Assembly (NCBI RefSeq): GCF_947077765.1
Contig: NZ_CAMTTF010000001.1
Location: forward strand, 346,818 to 410,817
DNA: 64,000 nucleotides
Origin: Salinibacter grassmerensis
GTDB taxonomy: Bacteria > Bacteroidota > Rhodothermia > Rhodothermales > Salinibacteraceae
Reading direction: 5' to 3'
The first letter of the stretch is position 1. The number at the start of each line of letters is the position of its first letter. Below the pieces are notes generated by a model that saw nothing but the letters and a program-made list of their open reading frames with translations, was not told the DNA's origin and did no database searches. The position numbers were made by a program, and so were the translations under genes. Below, piece after piece: positions 35,110-43,206 of the stretch.

Positions 35110-37086
35110 TCACCGTGGAAGCTGGACCGTGAACGTCGTGCCGACTCCTTGTTCGCTGTCCACCGCGATGGTTCCGTCCATGAGGTCGGTCAGGCGCTTC
35201 ACGATGGGAAGCCCGAGCCCACTGCCCGTCTGCTGAGCCGTGCTTTCGCCCCGGGCGAACGACTCGAACAGGTAGGGCAGGAAATCTTCGTCGATGCCGG
35301 GGCCGGTGTCCTCGACCTCAATCGTAACCGTCTCGGGGTCGGCGTGGGCACGGAGCACGACCGTCCCGCCGGGGTCCGTGAACTTGAGGGCGTTCCCCAC
35401 GAGGTTGTCGGTGATGCGGTGGAGCATCGTCGGGTCGAGCTCGGCCGGTAGGGTGTCGCCTGCCACCTCCGTGGTGAGCGTAACGTCCTGGTCCTGGGCC
35501 TGCGGCCGAAACATCTCACTGGTGCCCAGCACCTCGTCGGACACGTCGACCGAGGTTGGCTCCGGCGTGACGGCGTCGGCCTCCAGCTTCGATAGGTCGA
35601 GGACCGAGTTGATGGTTTCCAGCAGGCGGCGGCTGCTGCGCTCGATGCGGTCGACGCTGTCCTGACACTCCGCCGGGGCGGACTGGGCCAGCATTTCCAC
35701 CGAGCCGATAATGGAGGAGAGGGGCGTGCGCAGGTCGTGGGTGACGTTGGCGAGGAACGCGGCCTTGAGTTCGTTGGCCCGCTCGGCCTCGTCCTTGGCG
35801 GCCTTCAGCTCGCGCTCGTACTGGACCCGGTCGGTAACGTCCTCGATCGAGAAGACAACCTGCCGGATCGTGCCATCCGGATCGTAGAGGGGCGCCCCGT
35901 TGACGGAGAGAGAGCGGGTGGTGCCGTCGGGCCGCTCAAATACGTACCGCTCGTCCGAGATTGGAGTGCCCTCCCGCAGAATGCGGCGAAACGGCCACTC
36001 CTCCGCCGAGAGTACGTTCTCCTCCAGGTCGGCAAGGGTGCCCGTGTCGGCGTGGCGCGTTCCCTGCAGGGCCTCGGTCGACCTGCCGAGAATCTCGCCG
36101 GCCCGGTCGTTGGCAAAGGAGATGTGTCCGTCGGCCTCGACGATGACGAGGGCCGCCACGCTCGTGTCCAGGATGGCCTCGGTCAGGTCGCGCTCGCGCC
36201 GAAGGTCGGCCTGGGCCTCCACCCGATCGGTTACGTCGTCGAAGTATACCGAGAGGCCGCCGTCGAACGGGAACGCCTTCACCTCCAGCCAGCGGTCGAG
36301 GGGCGGGTAGTACTCGAGAAACTCGACCGTGCGCTCTTCCTCGACGGCCGTCTCGTACTTGTTCTGAAACGTGGACCCGACGGCCTCGGGAAACTCGTCC
36401 CATACGCACCGCCCCAAAAGTTCGTCGCGGGGACGTTCGAGGAGCGTTTCGGCCTGGGCGTTGGCGTAGGTGAGGGTCCAGTTCTCGTCGAGGGCGACGA
36501 AGGCGTCGGTGATGCTTTCGAGGATGCGGCGCCGCTGCTCGCTCGTCTCCTGGTGGGCCCGGCGTGAGGCGTCCAGGTCCGACGCGTAGTGGCGGAGGGT
36601 AAGCTCGTCCATGACCACGCCGGCCAGGTCCGTGAGGGTCTCCCGGTCCTCCTCCGCGAAGGTGCGGGGCGTGTCATCAATGAGGCAGAGGGTGCCCAGG
36701 CGGTATCCATTCGGGGCCGTCAGGGGGGCGCCGGCGTAAAACCGAATGTGTGGCGGCCCCGTGACGAGGGGGATTTCGGCGAACCGGTCGTCCTCGCGAG
36801 CGTCGGGAACCACCATGACCTCCGTCTGCTGGATGGTACGAGCACAAAACGAAACCTCCCGGTCTGTGCGATCCAGGGTAAGGCCATGCGAGGACAGACA
36901 CCACTGGTTCTCCTGATCGATAAAGTTAATCATGGCGACGGACACCCCGAACAGCCGGGCGGCCAGGCGCGTGATGCGGTCAAACGCGTCCGTGGGTGGG
37001 GCGTCGAGCACGTCGTACTGCTCGAGCGTGCGGAGGCGGGCGGCCTCCGGGTCGGAGGGTCGAAAGTCCGAGGGGGAGGCCTCCAT
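35110..37086 (-). CDS. GAF-PAS-PAS sensor histidine kinase
   Basis: A 658-residue soluble kinase. Residues about 15-175 form a GAF domain (typical start LRTLEQYDVLDAPPTDAFDRI and later YAGAPLTAPNGYRLGTLCLID). PAS domains occupy about 185-295 and 305-425, then HisKA with VTHDLRTPL (H450), the N box NLVGNALKFTDPGG, DTGPGID and GSGLGLPIV. Its HisKA sequence is the most divergent of the five kinases here. No receiver domain or adjacent regulator. Light, redox or small ligands are possible inputs, but none can be assigned: the GAF domain lacks an obvious chromophore cysteine motif. Confidence 0.93.
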   Translation of the reverse strand: MEASPSDFRPSDPEAARLRTLEQYDVLDAPPTDAFDRITRLAARLFGVSVAMINFIDQENQWCLSSHGLTLDRTDREVSFCARTIQQTEVMVVPDAREDDRFAEIPLVTGPPHIRFYAGAPLTAPNGYRLGTLCLIDDTPRTFAEEDRETLTDLAGVVMDELTLRHYASDLDASRRAHQETSEQRRRILESITDAFVALDENWTLTYANAQAETLLERPRDELLGRCVWDEFPEAVGSTFQNKYETAVEEERTVEFLEYYPPLDRWLEVKAFPFDGGLSVYFDDVTDRVEAQADLRRERDLTEAILDTSVAALVIVEADGHISFANDRAGEILGRSTEALQGTRHADTGTLADLEENVLSAEEWPFRRILREGTPISDERYVFERPDGTTRSLSVNGAPLYDPDGTIRQVVFSIEDVTDRVQYERELKAAKDEAERANELKAAFLANVTHDLRTPLSSIIGSVEMLAQSAPAECQDSVDRIERSSRRLLETINSVLDLSKLEADAVTPEPTSVDVSDEVLGTSEMFRPQAQDQDVTLTTEVAGDTLPAELDPTMLHRITDNLVGNALKFTDPGGTVVLRAHADPETVTIEVEDTGPGIDEDFLPYLFESFARGESTAQQTGSGLGLPIVKRLTDLMDGTIAVDSEQGVGTTFTVQLPR

Positions 37087-37128
37087 GGGGACGCGGGCAG
37101 AAGTGAGACAGAGAGCGCAAGATCACCG

Positions 37129-38520
37129 CTACGTGGCCTCGGCGGCCATCGTTTCCGCCAGGGCGCTGCGGGTGTCCGCGAGTCGTTTCTCCAGGGCGTC
37201 ACTGAGGACGACGTCGTAGTCCTCCTTCTTGGGGGCGGCGGGAGAGCGGAGGCGGGACGGCAGCTCGCCCAGCCGCGCCGCCGCGTGCTCCCGGATCGCC
37301 GATAGAGGGCGTGCGGTGCCGGCCTCGGTCCGTGTCCCGTCGGCCATCACCTGCTCCAGCAGCGGCGTCCCGTTCGTTTGCTCGTCCTCGGTCGCAATGA
37401 CGTCCTGCACGGCCGTGCCGTCCTCGTACTGGCGGGCGACCTGCTTCCGCCCCGGCAGGTTCGACTTATTGGGGGCGAGCTTCATGCGGGGGGTTCCGGC
37501 GTACCCGGCCAGCTTGTAGGCGGTATCGAGGGCGGGCTGGTCGGCGGCAGTGCCCATCTTGGTGCCCACCCCGAAGCCGTCGATCGGGGCACCGCGGTCG
37601 AGGAGGTCTGCGATCGTGTACTCGTCGAGCCCCCCGCTGGCGAAGATCATGACGTCGGTGAGCCCGGCCTCGTCGAGCAGGCGGCGGGAGGTGTGAGCCA
37701 GCTCCGCAAGGTCCCCCGAGTCGAGCCGAATGCCGCGCACCTGCACCTCGTCGTCGGTCTCGTCCATCAGGTCGATCACCTTGCGCACGCCGTCGAGCGT
37801 GTCGTAGGTGTCGACCAGCAGAATTGTCTCCGGGTAGAGCGCCGAGAAGGCGCGGAGGGCCTCCACCTCCGAGTCGTGCGCCTCGACGTAGCTGTGGGCC
37901 ATGGTGCCGGTGATCGGCAGGTCGTAGGCCTGGCCGGCGGCTACGTTGGAGGTGGCGTCGATCCCCGCGACGTATGCCGCACGGGCGCCCTTCACCGCCG
38001 CATCGGTGCCGTGCGTCCGACGCATGCCGAAGTCGGCCACGATCCGGTCCGCCTCGCCGGCCTGGGCCGCCTCGACGATCCGGCTCGCCTTTGAGGCAAT
38101 TGTCGTCTGGAACGTAATCTGATTCAGGAGAAACGTCTCCGCGAGCTGGGCCTCCCCAACCGGGGCCACAACCTCCACCAGCGGCTCGTCGGGGAAGACT
38201 GGTGTGCCCTCGGGCACGGCGTACACGTCGCCGGTAAACTCAAAGTCGGCCAGCCAGTCGAGGAACGCGGGCTCGAACGGGTCCTGCGTGGCGAGGTAGT
38301 CGAGTGCCTCCTCCGAAAACGAGAGCGTCTCCAGAAACTCCAGCGCTTGCTCGAGGCCACAGGCCACCAGGTAGTTGCGGTCCTTCAGGCGGCGCACGAA
38401 GAGGTCGAAGACCGCTGGCTCGTCCATGTCCTCCCGCCAGTAGGCCTGCAGCATGGTGAGCTGATAGAGGTCCGTATACAGCGCGGACGTATCGGGGCGA
38501 AGCTGGTCGTCAAACGGCAT
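37129..38520 (-). CDS. pncB: Nicotinate phosphoribosyltransferase
   Basis: A 463-residue enzyme that joins nicotinate and PRPP for NAD salvage. Recognisable segments: ALYTDLYQLTMLQAYW at the N terminus, ADFGMRRTHGTDAA, GTMAHSYVEAHDSE with the conserved His, LLVDTYDTLDGVRK, RLDSGDLAELA, SGGLDEYTI and FGVGTKMGTA, all typical of the bacterial branch. The acidic C-terminal 60 residues extend beyond the core. It is 42 bases upstream of the GAF-PAS kinase gene on the same strand and may be co-transcribed with it, without evident functional link. Confidence 0.94.
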   Translation of the reverse strand: MPFDDQLRPDTSALYTDLYQLTMLQAYWREDMDEPAVFDLFVRRLKDRNYLVACGLEQALEFLETLSFSEEALDYLATQDPFEPAFLDWLADFEFTGDVYAVPEGTPVFPDEPLVEVVAPVGEAQLAETFLLNQITFQTTIASKASRIVEAAQAGEADRIVADFGMRRTHGTDAAVKGARAAYVAGIDATSNVAAGQAYDLPITGTMAHSYVEAHDSEVEALRAFSALYPETILLVDTYDTLDGVRKVIDLMDETDDEVQVRGIRLDSGDLAELAHTSRRLLDEAGLTDVMIFASGGLDEYTIADLLDRGAPIDGFGVGTKMGTAADQPALDTAYKLAGYAGTPRMKLAPNKSNLPGRKQVARQYEDGTAVQDVIATEDEQTNGTPLLEQVMADGTRTEAGTARPLSAIREHAAARLGELPSRLRSPAAPKKEDYDVVLSDALEKRLADTRSALAETMAAEAT

Positions 38521-38842
38521 GAGCGGAGGGCCTAGTGATGGGACGGGTGAGCGGCGGCCCCGCAGGAACGCACGGCACGCGGTGAACAGGGCAACGAGAC
38601 GGCGGTCGTGTGGTTGGGGAGCCGCCGCCGTGCGCTGCTCGTGGAAGTGCCCGGAGGATCAACTGCACGCACCTAACGAGTCCCCCGGCCGGTGGTTTTC
38701 CGGCCGGAAAGAACGAAGAAGCACGCTGGGAAGATGGGAGACCTGTTTTCCTACACCTTCGCCGATGGACGGCTCTCCTCGGACGTGCAAGGGGCGCTGG
38801 GAACCGGGCCGTCCGGTACTGTTACCGCCCCGTAGTTTGGTT
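38521..38842. other. Intergenic spacer with an 8-bp inverted repeat
   Basis: No plausible gene. CCGGCCGG (38685-38692) is repeated after seven bases (38700-38707); since the unit is self-complementary the pair forms an eight-base-pair hairpin. It lies between the stop of the metalloprotease gene and the start of pncB, so it may be a terminator, though neither strand has a run of T behind it. Confidence 0.4.
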
Positions 38843-41662
38843 CTAGGGGCTCAGGTCCAACGATGCGTTCAGGGCCCGGTCGATGCGGGCCTGTGTCTCG
38901 GACAGGTGGGCCTGTGTCTCCGTCTCAAGATCGGAGGCTTCCAGGGCCGCGTCGATCTGGGTGGACAGCTCGGTCAGTTCCAGCCGGGCCACCGAGCGGA
39001 CGTCCTCGGGGGCGTCGATCTGGTCGATGCCGGCCGTCGTGATGGTGATCCAACTGGTGGTCCCCATCATGAGCTCGATCAGCATGTCGGTGTAGGTGCG
39101 CTGCAGCGGCCGCCGGAATGAATTGATGGGGGCGGGCTGAGGGCCGGCCGTGTCGATCTCGCTCCAGATGGCGTCGGTCATCGTTTGGAAGAGGGGGCCC
39201 GGTGAATATCCCGCGCCGTCCGGGGTGCGGGCCTGGGCGTCGATCATGCGCTGCAGGCGAGCCGGGTGGAGCAGCTCGCGGAGCAGGTTGCTCTGCATGG
39301 TGTGGACGCGGCGGTGGACAGGGTAGTCGAGGGGGAGGCTCGGGGAGGTGCCCCAGTGCGAGCGCCGGTTCGGGGCTAGTTTGTTGAGCTGCTCCGGGTC
39401 GAACTGGAAGGCGTCGGGGGCGAAGGCCTCGTCTACGAGCAGCTGCACCGCCTCGCGCTGCTCCTCTGCCGGTACGGGCCGAAGCGGGGGGCGGGCGTCG
39501 GGCGTTCCCTTGTGGTCGCGGGCCACGTAGCTGCCGCCCACGGTCTTCGTAACGGGGCGAAGCGACCGGTACCGCTCCATGAGGAGGGCCGTCGTGGCTC
39601 GGCGGAGGGGGTAGTAGCGCTCGCCCTCCGCGACGAGCCGGTCCTCGAGCTTCGGCATCACCTTTTGCACGAGGTCCGCGCGGGTCTCGGCGAAGGCCTT
39701 CGGGTCACTGCCCAACTCCCAGGCGTTCGTCAGCGGGTCAACGGCGTAGCCGCCCAGCCAGTTGTCCTCGTCGGTGCCGTAGCGGTGTGTCGGGGCGCTC
39801 GACGTGGCGGCAATCTTGTTGAGGCCCGCCGCCTCGGCGGTCGCGGTGTCGGCGAGAGCGGCGTTCCGTGTGAGGGCACCGTCGTCGGACTGCTCGGCGA
39901 TGGGCATGTACCCGTACTTGATGGCCCACTCGTCATAGGGCCCCACGTTCGGATTCCAGTAGTGGCCCTGCTCCTCTTCGTCGAGGGCAACGTTGACCGG
40001 GGCGTAGTCCATCACCGAGAGGCTCACCCCGTGCTCGTCTGTGTAGCTCTCATCGTGGAGCTCGTCGTTGGGGATGCCCGAGGAGGCCTTGAAGTTGTGC
40101 CGCAGGCCGAGCGTATGGCCGACCTCGTGCATTACGAGGTCTTTGATGGCCGCGCCGAGGTACTCCTCCGGCATGGTGTCTCCGGGGGCGATGGTGCCCC
40201 GGGCGAGGAGGAGGGTGCGCTGCAGGCCAACCTGCTGGGCCATGCCGCGCTCCGCCCAGCAGGCCCGCCGGGCCAGTTCCGGGGAGAGTACCTTGCGGAG
40301 AGCCTGAGAAGTACGGGACGACACCGGCCCGTGGGCGGTGGTCTCTGTGTCCGCGTTCGGGCCCGGGGTGATCTGGCTGTAGCTGTCCTGCCAGCCGCGC
40401 ACGAACGAGGACGAGATGAGGACATCGGCGTTCAGAATCTCGCCCGTCCGCGGATCCGTCTGCGACGGGCCGATGGCGTAGCCCATCTGGTGAGCCGCCG
40501 TCCACCGGACCGTCGAGTAGCGAATGTCTTCGGCGCTCCACGTGGAGTCGTTCGGGGCAATCCGGGCCTCAACCGCGTTCTTGTATCCGGCGGCGCGGTA
40601 AGCCTCGTTCCAGGCCTCAATGCCCTGCCTCACGTACTCGCGGTATTGGTCGGGCACCGTGCGGCCCACGTAGTACACGATCGGTTCGACCGGCTCCACA
40701 AGCTCGCCGCGCCTGTAGGCCGCGGTGTCGCGGGGCGCCAGGCGCCAGCGCTGCACGTAGCGGACGTAGGGGCTGGACGCCCGGTCTCGCGAAAAGTCCT
40801 TCACCGCGTCGACGAAGTAGCCCACCCGGTCGTCGGCGAGGCGCCGTTGCATTTTCGACTCTGGGAGCTCGAACAGCGAGTACCGCACCCCCACGGGCAC
40901 GGCCCGGTAGTCGGGGATGGCCTCGCCCCCGATCAGCGGGGCGGACGAGCCCTGATAGGTAAGCGATACGTCGATCTCCGTGTTCTCGGGGAAGCCCCGG
41001 GCCTGTTTCACGTAGCTCTTCTCCCGCTGGAGGGTGACCGGGGCGCCGCCGAAGTACAGGCTGAGCCGGTCGCCGATCTCAGGATAGTCCGACGCCAAAA
41101 AATCGGACACCTCAATCAGGAAGTGTCCGGTTGAGTCGTTGCGGCTGACGATGTCGAAGGCCTCAACCACGGAGTCCCCGGTGTTGTCATCTAGGGACGC
41201 GCGCATCGGCCCCGCGTCCGCCCGGAAGCGAACGTTGCGGTGGACGAGGTGCACGGAGCGATTCACACGGCGGAACTGCATCAGGCGCGTGTCGCTGAGG
41301 GGCAGCCCGTCGTGCAGGTTGAAGACCCCTACGCCTTGGCTGATGTGGAGGGTCAGCCCAAACGGGTCGCCCATCCGTTCCGACGGAATCTCGGCGTAGA
41401 GCGTCCCGTCGTCCTTCTCGTGCAGGGGAAGAAACCCGTCGATTTTTCGGGTGTCCTCGAGCGTTTCGTCCCAGGGGTCAAACGGATCCTCCTCTTTATC
41501 GCCTGGGTCTTCCTCTTTGTTATCAGCGGTGGACGAGGGAGCCTCGGTCGAGGATGGGGTCGGCTCGTCGGCCGTCTCGCCCGTGTCCCCTGGGCGAACG
41601 TTCACGGTCGTGCACGCGGCAAAAAAGAGGACGCCGAGGACAAGGAGAAGGGAACTGCGCAT
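38843..41662 (-). CDS. Zinc-dependent metalloprotease lipoprotein (DUF4953/DUF5117 type)
   Basis: A 939-residue exported protein. The signal ends with lipobox LFFAAC, so it is probably a lipid-anchored protein. An acidic Ser/Thr-rich linker (about 25-65) leads to a large N-terminal region and then the catalytic domain with HEVGHTLGLRHNF, a metzincin-like HExxHxxGxxH zinc site, followed by a Met-turn candidate SVMDYAPVN about 30 residues later. This layout matches a Bacteroidota family of uncharacterised zinc-dependent peptidases. The physiological substrate is unknown; extracellular protein turnover or envelope maturation are plausible. Confidence 0.88.
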   Translation of the reverse strand: MRSSLLLVLGVLFFAACTTVNVRPGDTGETADEPTPSSTEAPSSTADNKEEDPGDKEEDPFDPWDETLEDTRKIDGFLPLHEKDDGTLYAEIPSERMGDPFGLTLHISQGVGVFNLHDGLPLSDTRLMQFRRVNRSVHLVHRNVRFRADAGPMRASLDDNTGDSVVEAFDIVSRNDSTGHFLIEVSDFLASDYPEIGDRLSLYFGGAPVTLQREKSYVKQARGFPENTEIDVSLTYQGSSAPLIGGEAIPDYRAVPVGVRYSLFELPESKMQRRLADDRVGYFVDAVKDFSRDRASSPYVRYVQRWRLAPRDTAAYRRGELVEPVEPIVYYVGRTVPDQYREYVRQGIEAWNEAYRAAGYKNAVEARIAPNDSTWSAEDIRYSTVRWTAAHQMGYAIGPSQTDPRTGEILNADVLISSSFVRGWQDSYSQITPGPNADTETTAHGPVSSRTSQALRKVLSPELARRACWAERGMAQQVGLQRTLLLARGTIAPGDTMPEEYLGAAIKDLVMHEVGHTLGLRHNFKASSGIPNDELHDESYTDEHGVSLSVMDYAPVNVALDEEEQGHYWNPNVGPYDEWAIKYGYMPIAEQSDDGALTRNAALADTATAEAAGLNKIAATSSAPTHRYGTDEDNWLGGYAVDPLTNAWELGSDPKAFAETRADLVQKVMPKLEDRLVAEGERYYPLRRATTALLMERYRSLRPVTKTVGGSYVARDHKGTPDARPPLRPVPAEEQREAVQLLVDEAFAPDAFQFDPEQLNKLAPNRRSHWGTSPSLPLDYPVHRRVHTMQSNLLRELLHPARLQRMIDAQARTPDGAGYSPGPLFQTMTDAIWSEIDTAGPQPAPINSFRRPLQRTYTDMLIELMMGTTSWITITTAGIDQIDAPEDVRSVARLELTELSTQIDAALEASDLETETQAHLSETQARIDRALNASLDLSP

Positions 41663-42032
41663 AGACGTGAAAACATAGAAGGGGCAAGTGAGGCCGCGTC
41701 CACTGGAAAGCGGTGACGATCCGCCTGGACCAGTGGCCAGGGGAACGGACGAGCCGCTTGGGTGCGGCGGCCCGCACGGTCCCCATGGGACCGGTCCTCA
41801 GTGGTGTGCGGCCAGGGACTGAAGAGAACGCTCCTCAGGGAAGAGGTCCTCCACAATCGAAAGACAACCTGTGTGGGGGAGCCAGGGGTAACGTAACCGG
41901 CCTCGGTCTACGTTTTCAGTCGCCCGGTCGCAATGGTCCAGAACGGCGGAACGTGCCTGTTTCCCCCACGGCGTCCCCGGAGCTCCACACAAATGGGAGG
42001 AGCGGGGGAAAGTGTGCTAGGATGGGGAGAGG
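41663..42032. other. Intergenic spacer upstream of the metalloprotease gene
   Basis: No plausible gene or strong structure. It should contain the metalloprotease promoter (minus strand) and the end of the gbsR-like transcript. The small open frames here on either strand have no recognisable similarity. Confidence 0.4.
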
Positions 42033-42557
42033 CTACCGGGAGGTCACGGCTTCCTGGTTAGACTCTTCGTCGAGCTGCTCCTGCTTGACCTCCCACCAGC
42101 GTTCGGCGAAGTCTTCGAGGAATGACTCCATGAGATCGTAGAACGCCTCCATGTGCTCGAGACTTCGTCTGGTCTTTTCCGTCTCGTCACCTTCGGTATC
42201 GATCCGGGTCAGGAAGCGCTCGGCGAGCGAGCGATTCTCCTGAACCGTCTGCATGTTGAACTTGAAATTGTTAAAGAAGATATTAGGGTGAGATTCGTAG
42301 TAGTTCCGCCGGTTGTTCGGTCCTTCCACCTTGCGGACGTAATCCATGTCGTCGAGTCGTCGCACGGAAATGGAAATGGGACCCTTCGAGCGGTCAAGAA
42401 TCTCAACCATGTCGTCGAGGGACACCGGCTCACTCTTCGTGAGCAGGAGGCCGACGATTAGTCCCTGCAGGCGCCGAAGGCCGTAGGACTCATAGATGTT
42501 GCCGAACTTTTCGATCAGTTCTTGCTCGATGGGGGAGGGAGGTGTCGATTCGCTCAT
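42033..42557 (-). CDS. GbsR/MarR-family transcriptional regulator
   Basis: A 174-residue winged-helix regulator. IEQELIEKFGNIYESYGL followed by LQGLIVGLLLTKSEPVSLDDMVE and SKGPISISVRRLDDMDYVRKVEGPNNRRNYYE is the pattern of the GbsR group, whose members repress glycine-betaine synthesis or uptake genes in response to choline and osmolarity. In a halophile such a role would be natural, but no betaine gene is near. The ATG at 42557 is chosen because the conserved region starts within ten residues; a longer frame upstream runs into spacer. The C-terminal half is helical and acidic. Confidence 0.85.
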   Translation of the reverse strand: MSESTPPSPIEQELIEKFGNIYESYGLRRLQGLIVGLLLTKSEPVSLDDMVEILDRSKGPISISVRRLDDMDYVRKVEGPNNRRNYYESHPNIFFNNFKFNMQTVQENRSLAERFLTRIDTEGDETEKTRRSLEHMEAFYDLMESFLEDFAERWWEVKQEQLDEESNQEAVTSR

Positions 42558-43206
42558 TTTTCTAACGGGAACGATGATGAAGAATGCCAGCTCAGAAGCT
42601 GGCGGCCGGTGGGGTCTTAATTTAGATGTTAAAGTAGCCGAATAGTTTGCGAGTTGACAATTTTTTCGGAGCTCAATGCTTCCTATTGGCCCTGAGGCGA
42701 GGTCCAAGCGGTCATGCGACGCATGCACAAGGCATTCGCCCCGCGCCGAGAGAGTCTGAAGTCTCACGCCGTTTCCAGCTGCGCCCCCTGCCAAATCGCC
42801 CGGACCCCTCGTGCTTGGCTGGACAAAACGACTGTCCAGTGCCAACCGCTGTTTCAGTCCGGCCGGACAGGGGCAGACCGAAAGAGTTAGTTTTTCTTTT
42901 CACAAAGGGTGTGCCATTGATAAAAAAAGACTAGTATTAAGCGTCTTTCATGGGTACCAGGAGAACGTATTAAATAAAATTTAACTTTTTGATCCATACG
43001 CCCGGCGGAATCGTCGAGCTGCGTCGGGGAAACGGGATAAGTTTCATGCAATAGGGCCTGTAGAGTGCACGGTAGTCAGCTCCTGAGCGACCCCCCATCG
43101 CTCGTAAAAGAGCGACCTTCGACATTCCGGCTCTCGTCTGTTCGGCCTCGCACGCTGCTGTCCCCAGTGTACCCATGGCCGTGTGCCTTGAGAGGAGACG
43201 AGAATA
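42558..43206. other. AT-rich intergenic spacer upstream of the gbsR-like gene
   Basis: Markedly AT-rich patches (around 42600-42670 and 42890-43000) stand out from the genome average and suit promoter DNA for the gbsR-like gene. CTGGACA (42819-42825) and TGTCCAG (42833-42839) form a perfect seven-base inverted repeat around seven bases, operator-like or a small hairpin. TTGACA at about 42654 on the plus strand has no convincing -10. No gene is supported. Confidence 0.4.

Noticed and set aside
39512-41134. A 540-codon open frame opposite the zinc metalloprotease
   Set aside because: Antisense shadow of a gene with a clear HExxHxxGxxH site and lipobox; no recognised motif in the shadow.
42654-42660. 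TTGACA as a plus-strand sigma-70 -35 box
   Set aside because: No -10 element at the right distance and no plus-strand gene follows.
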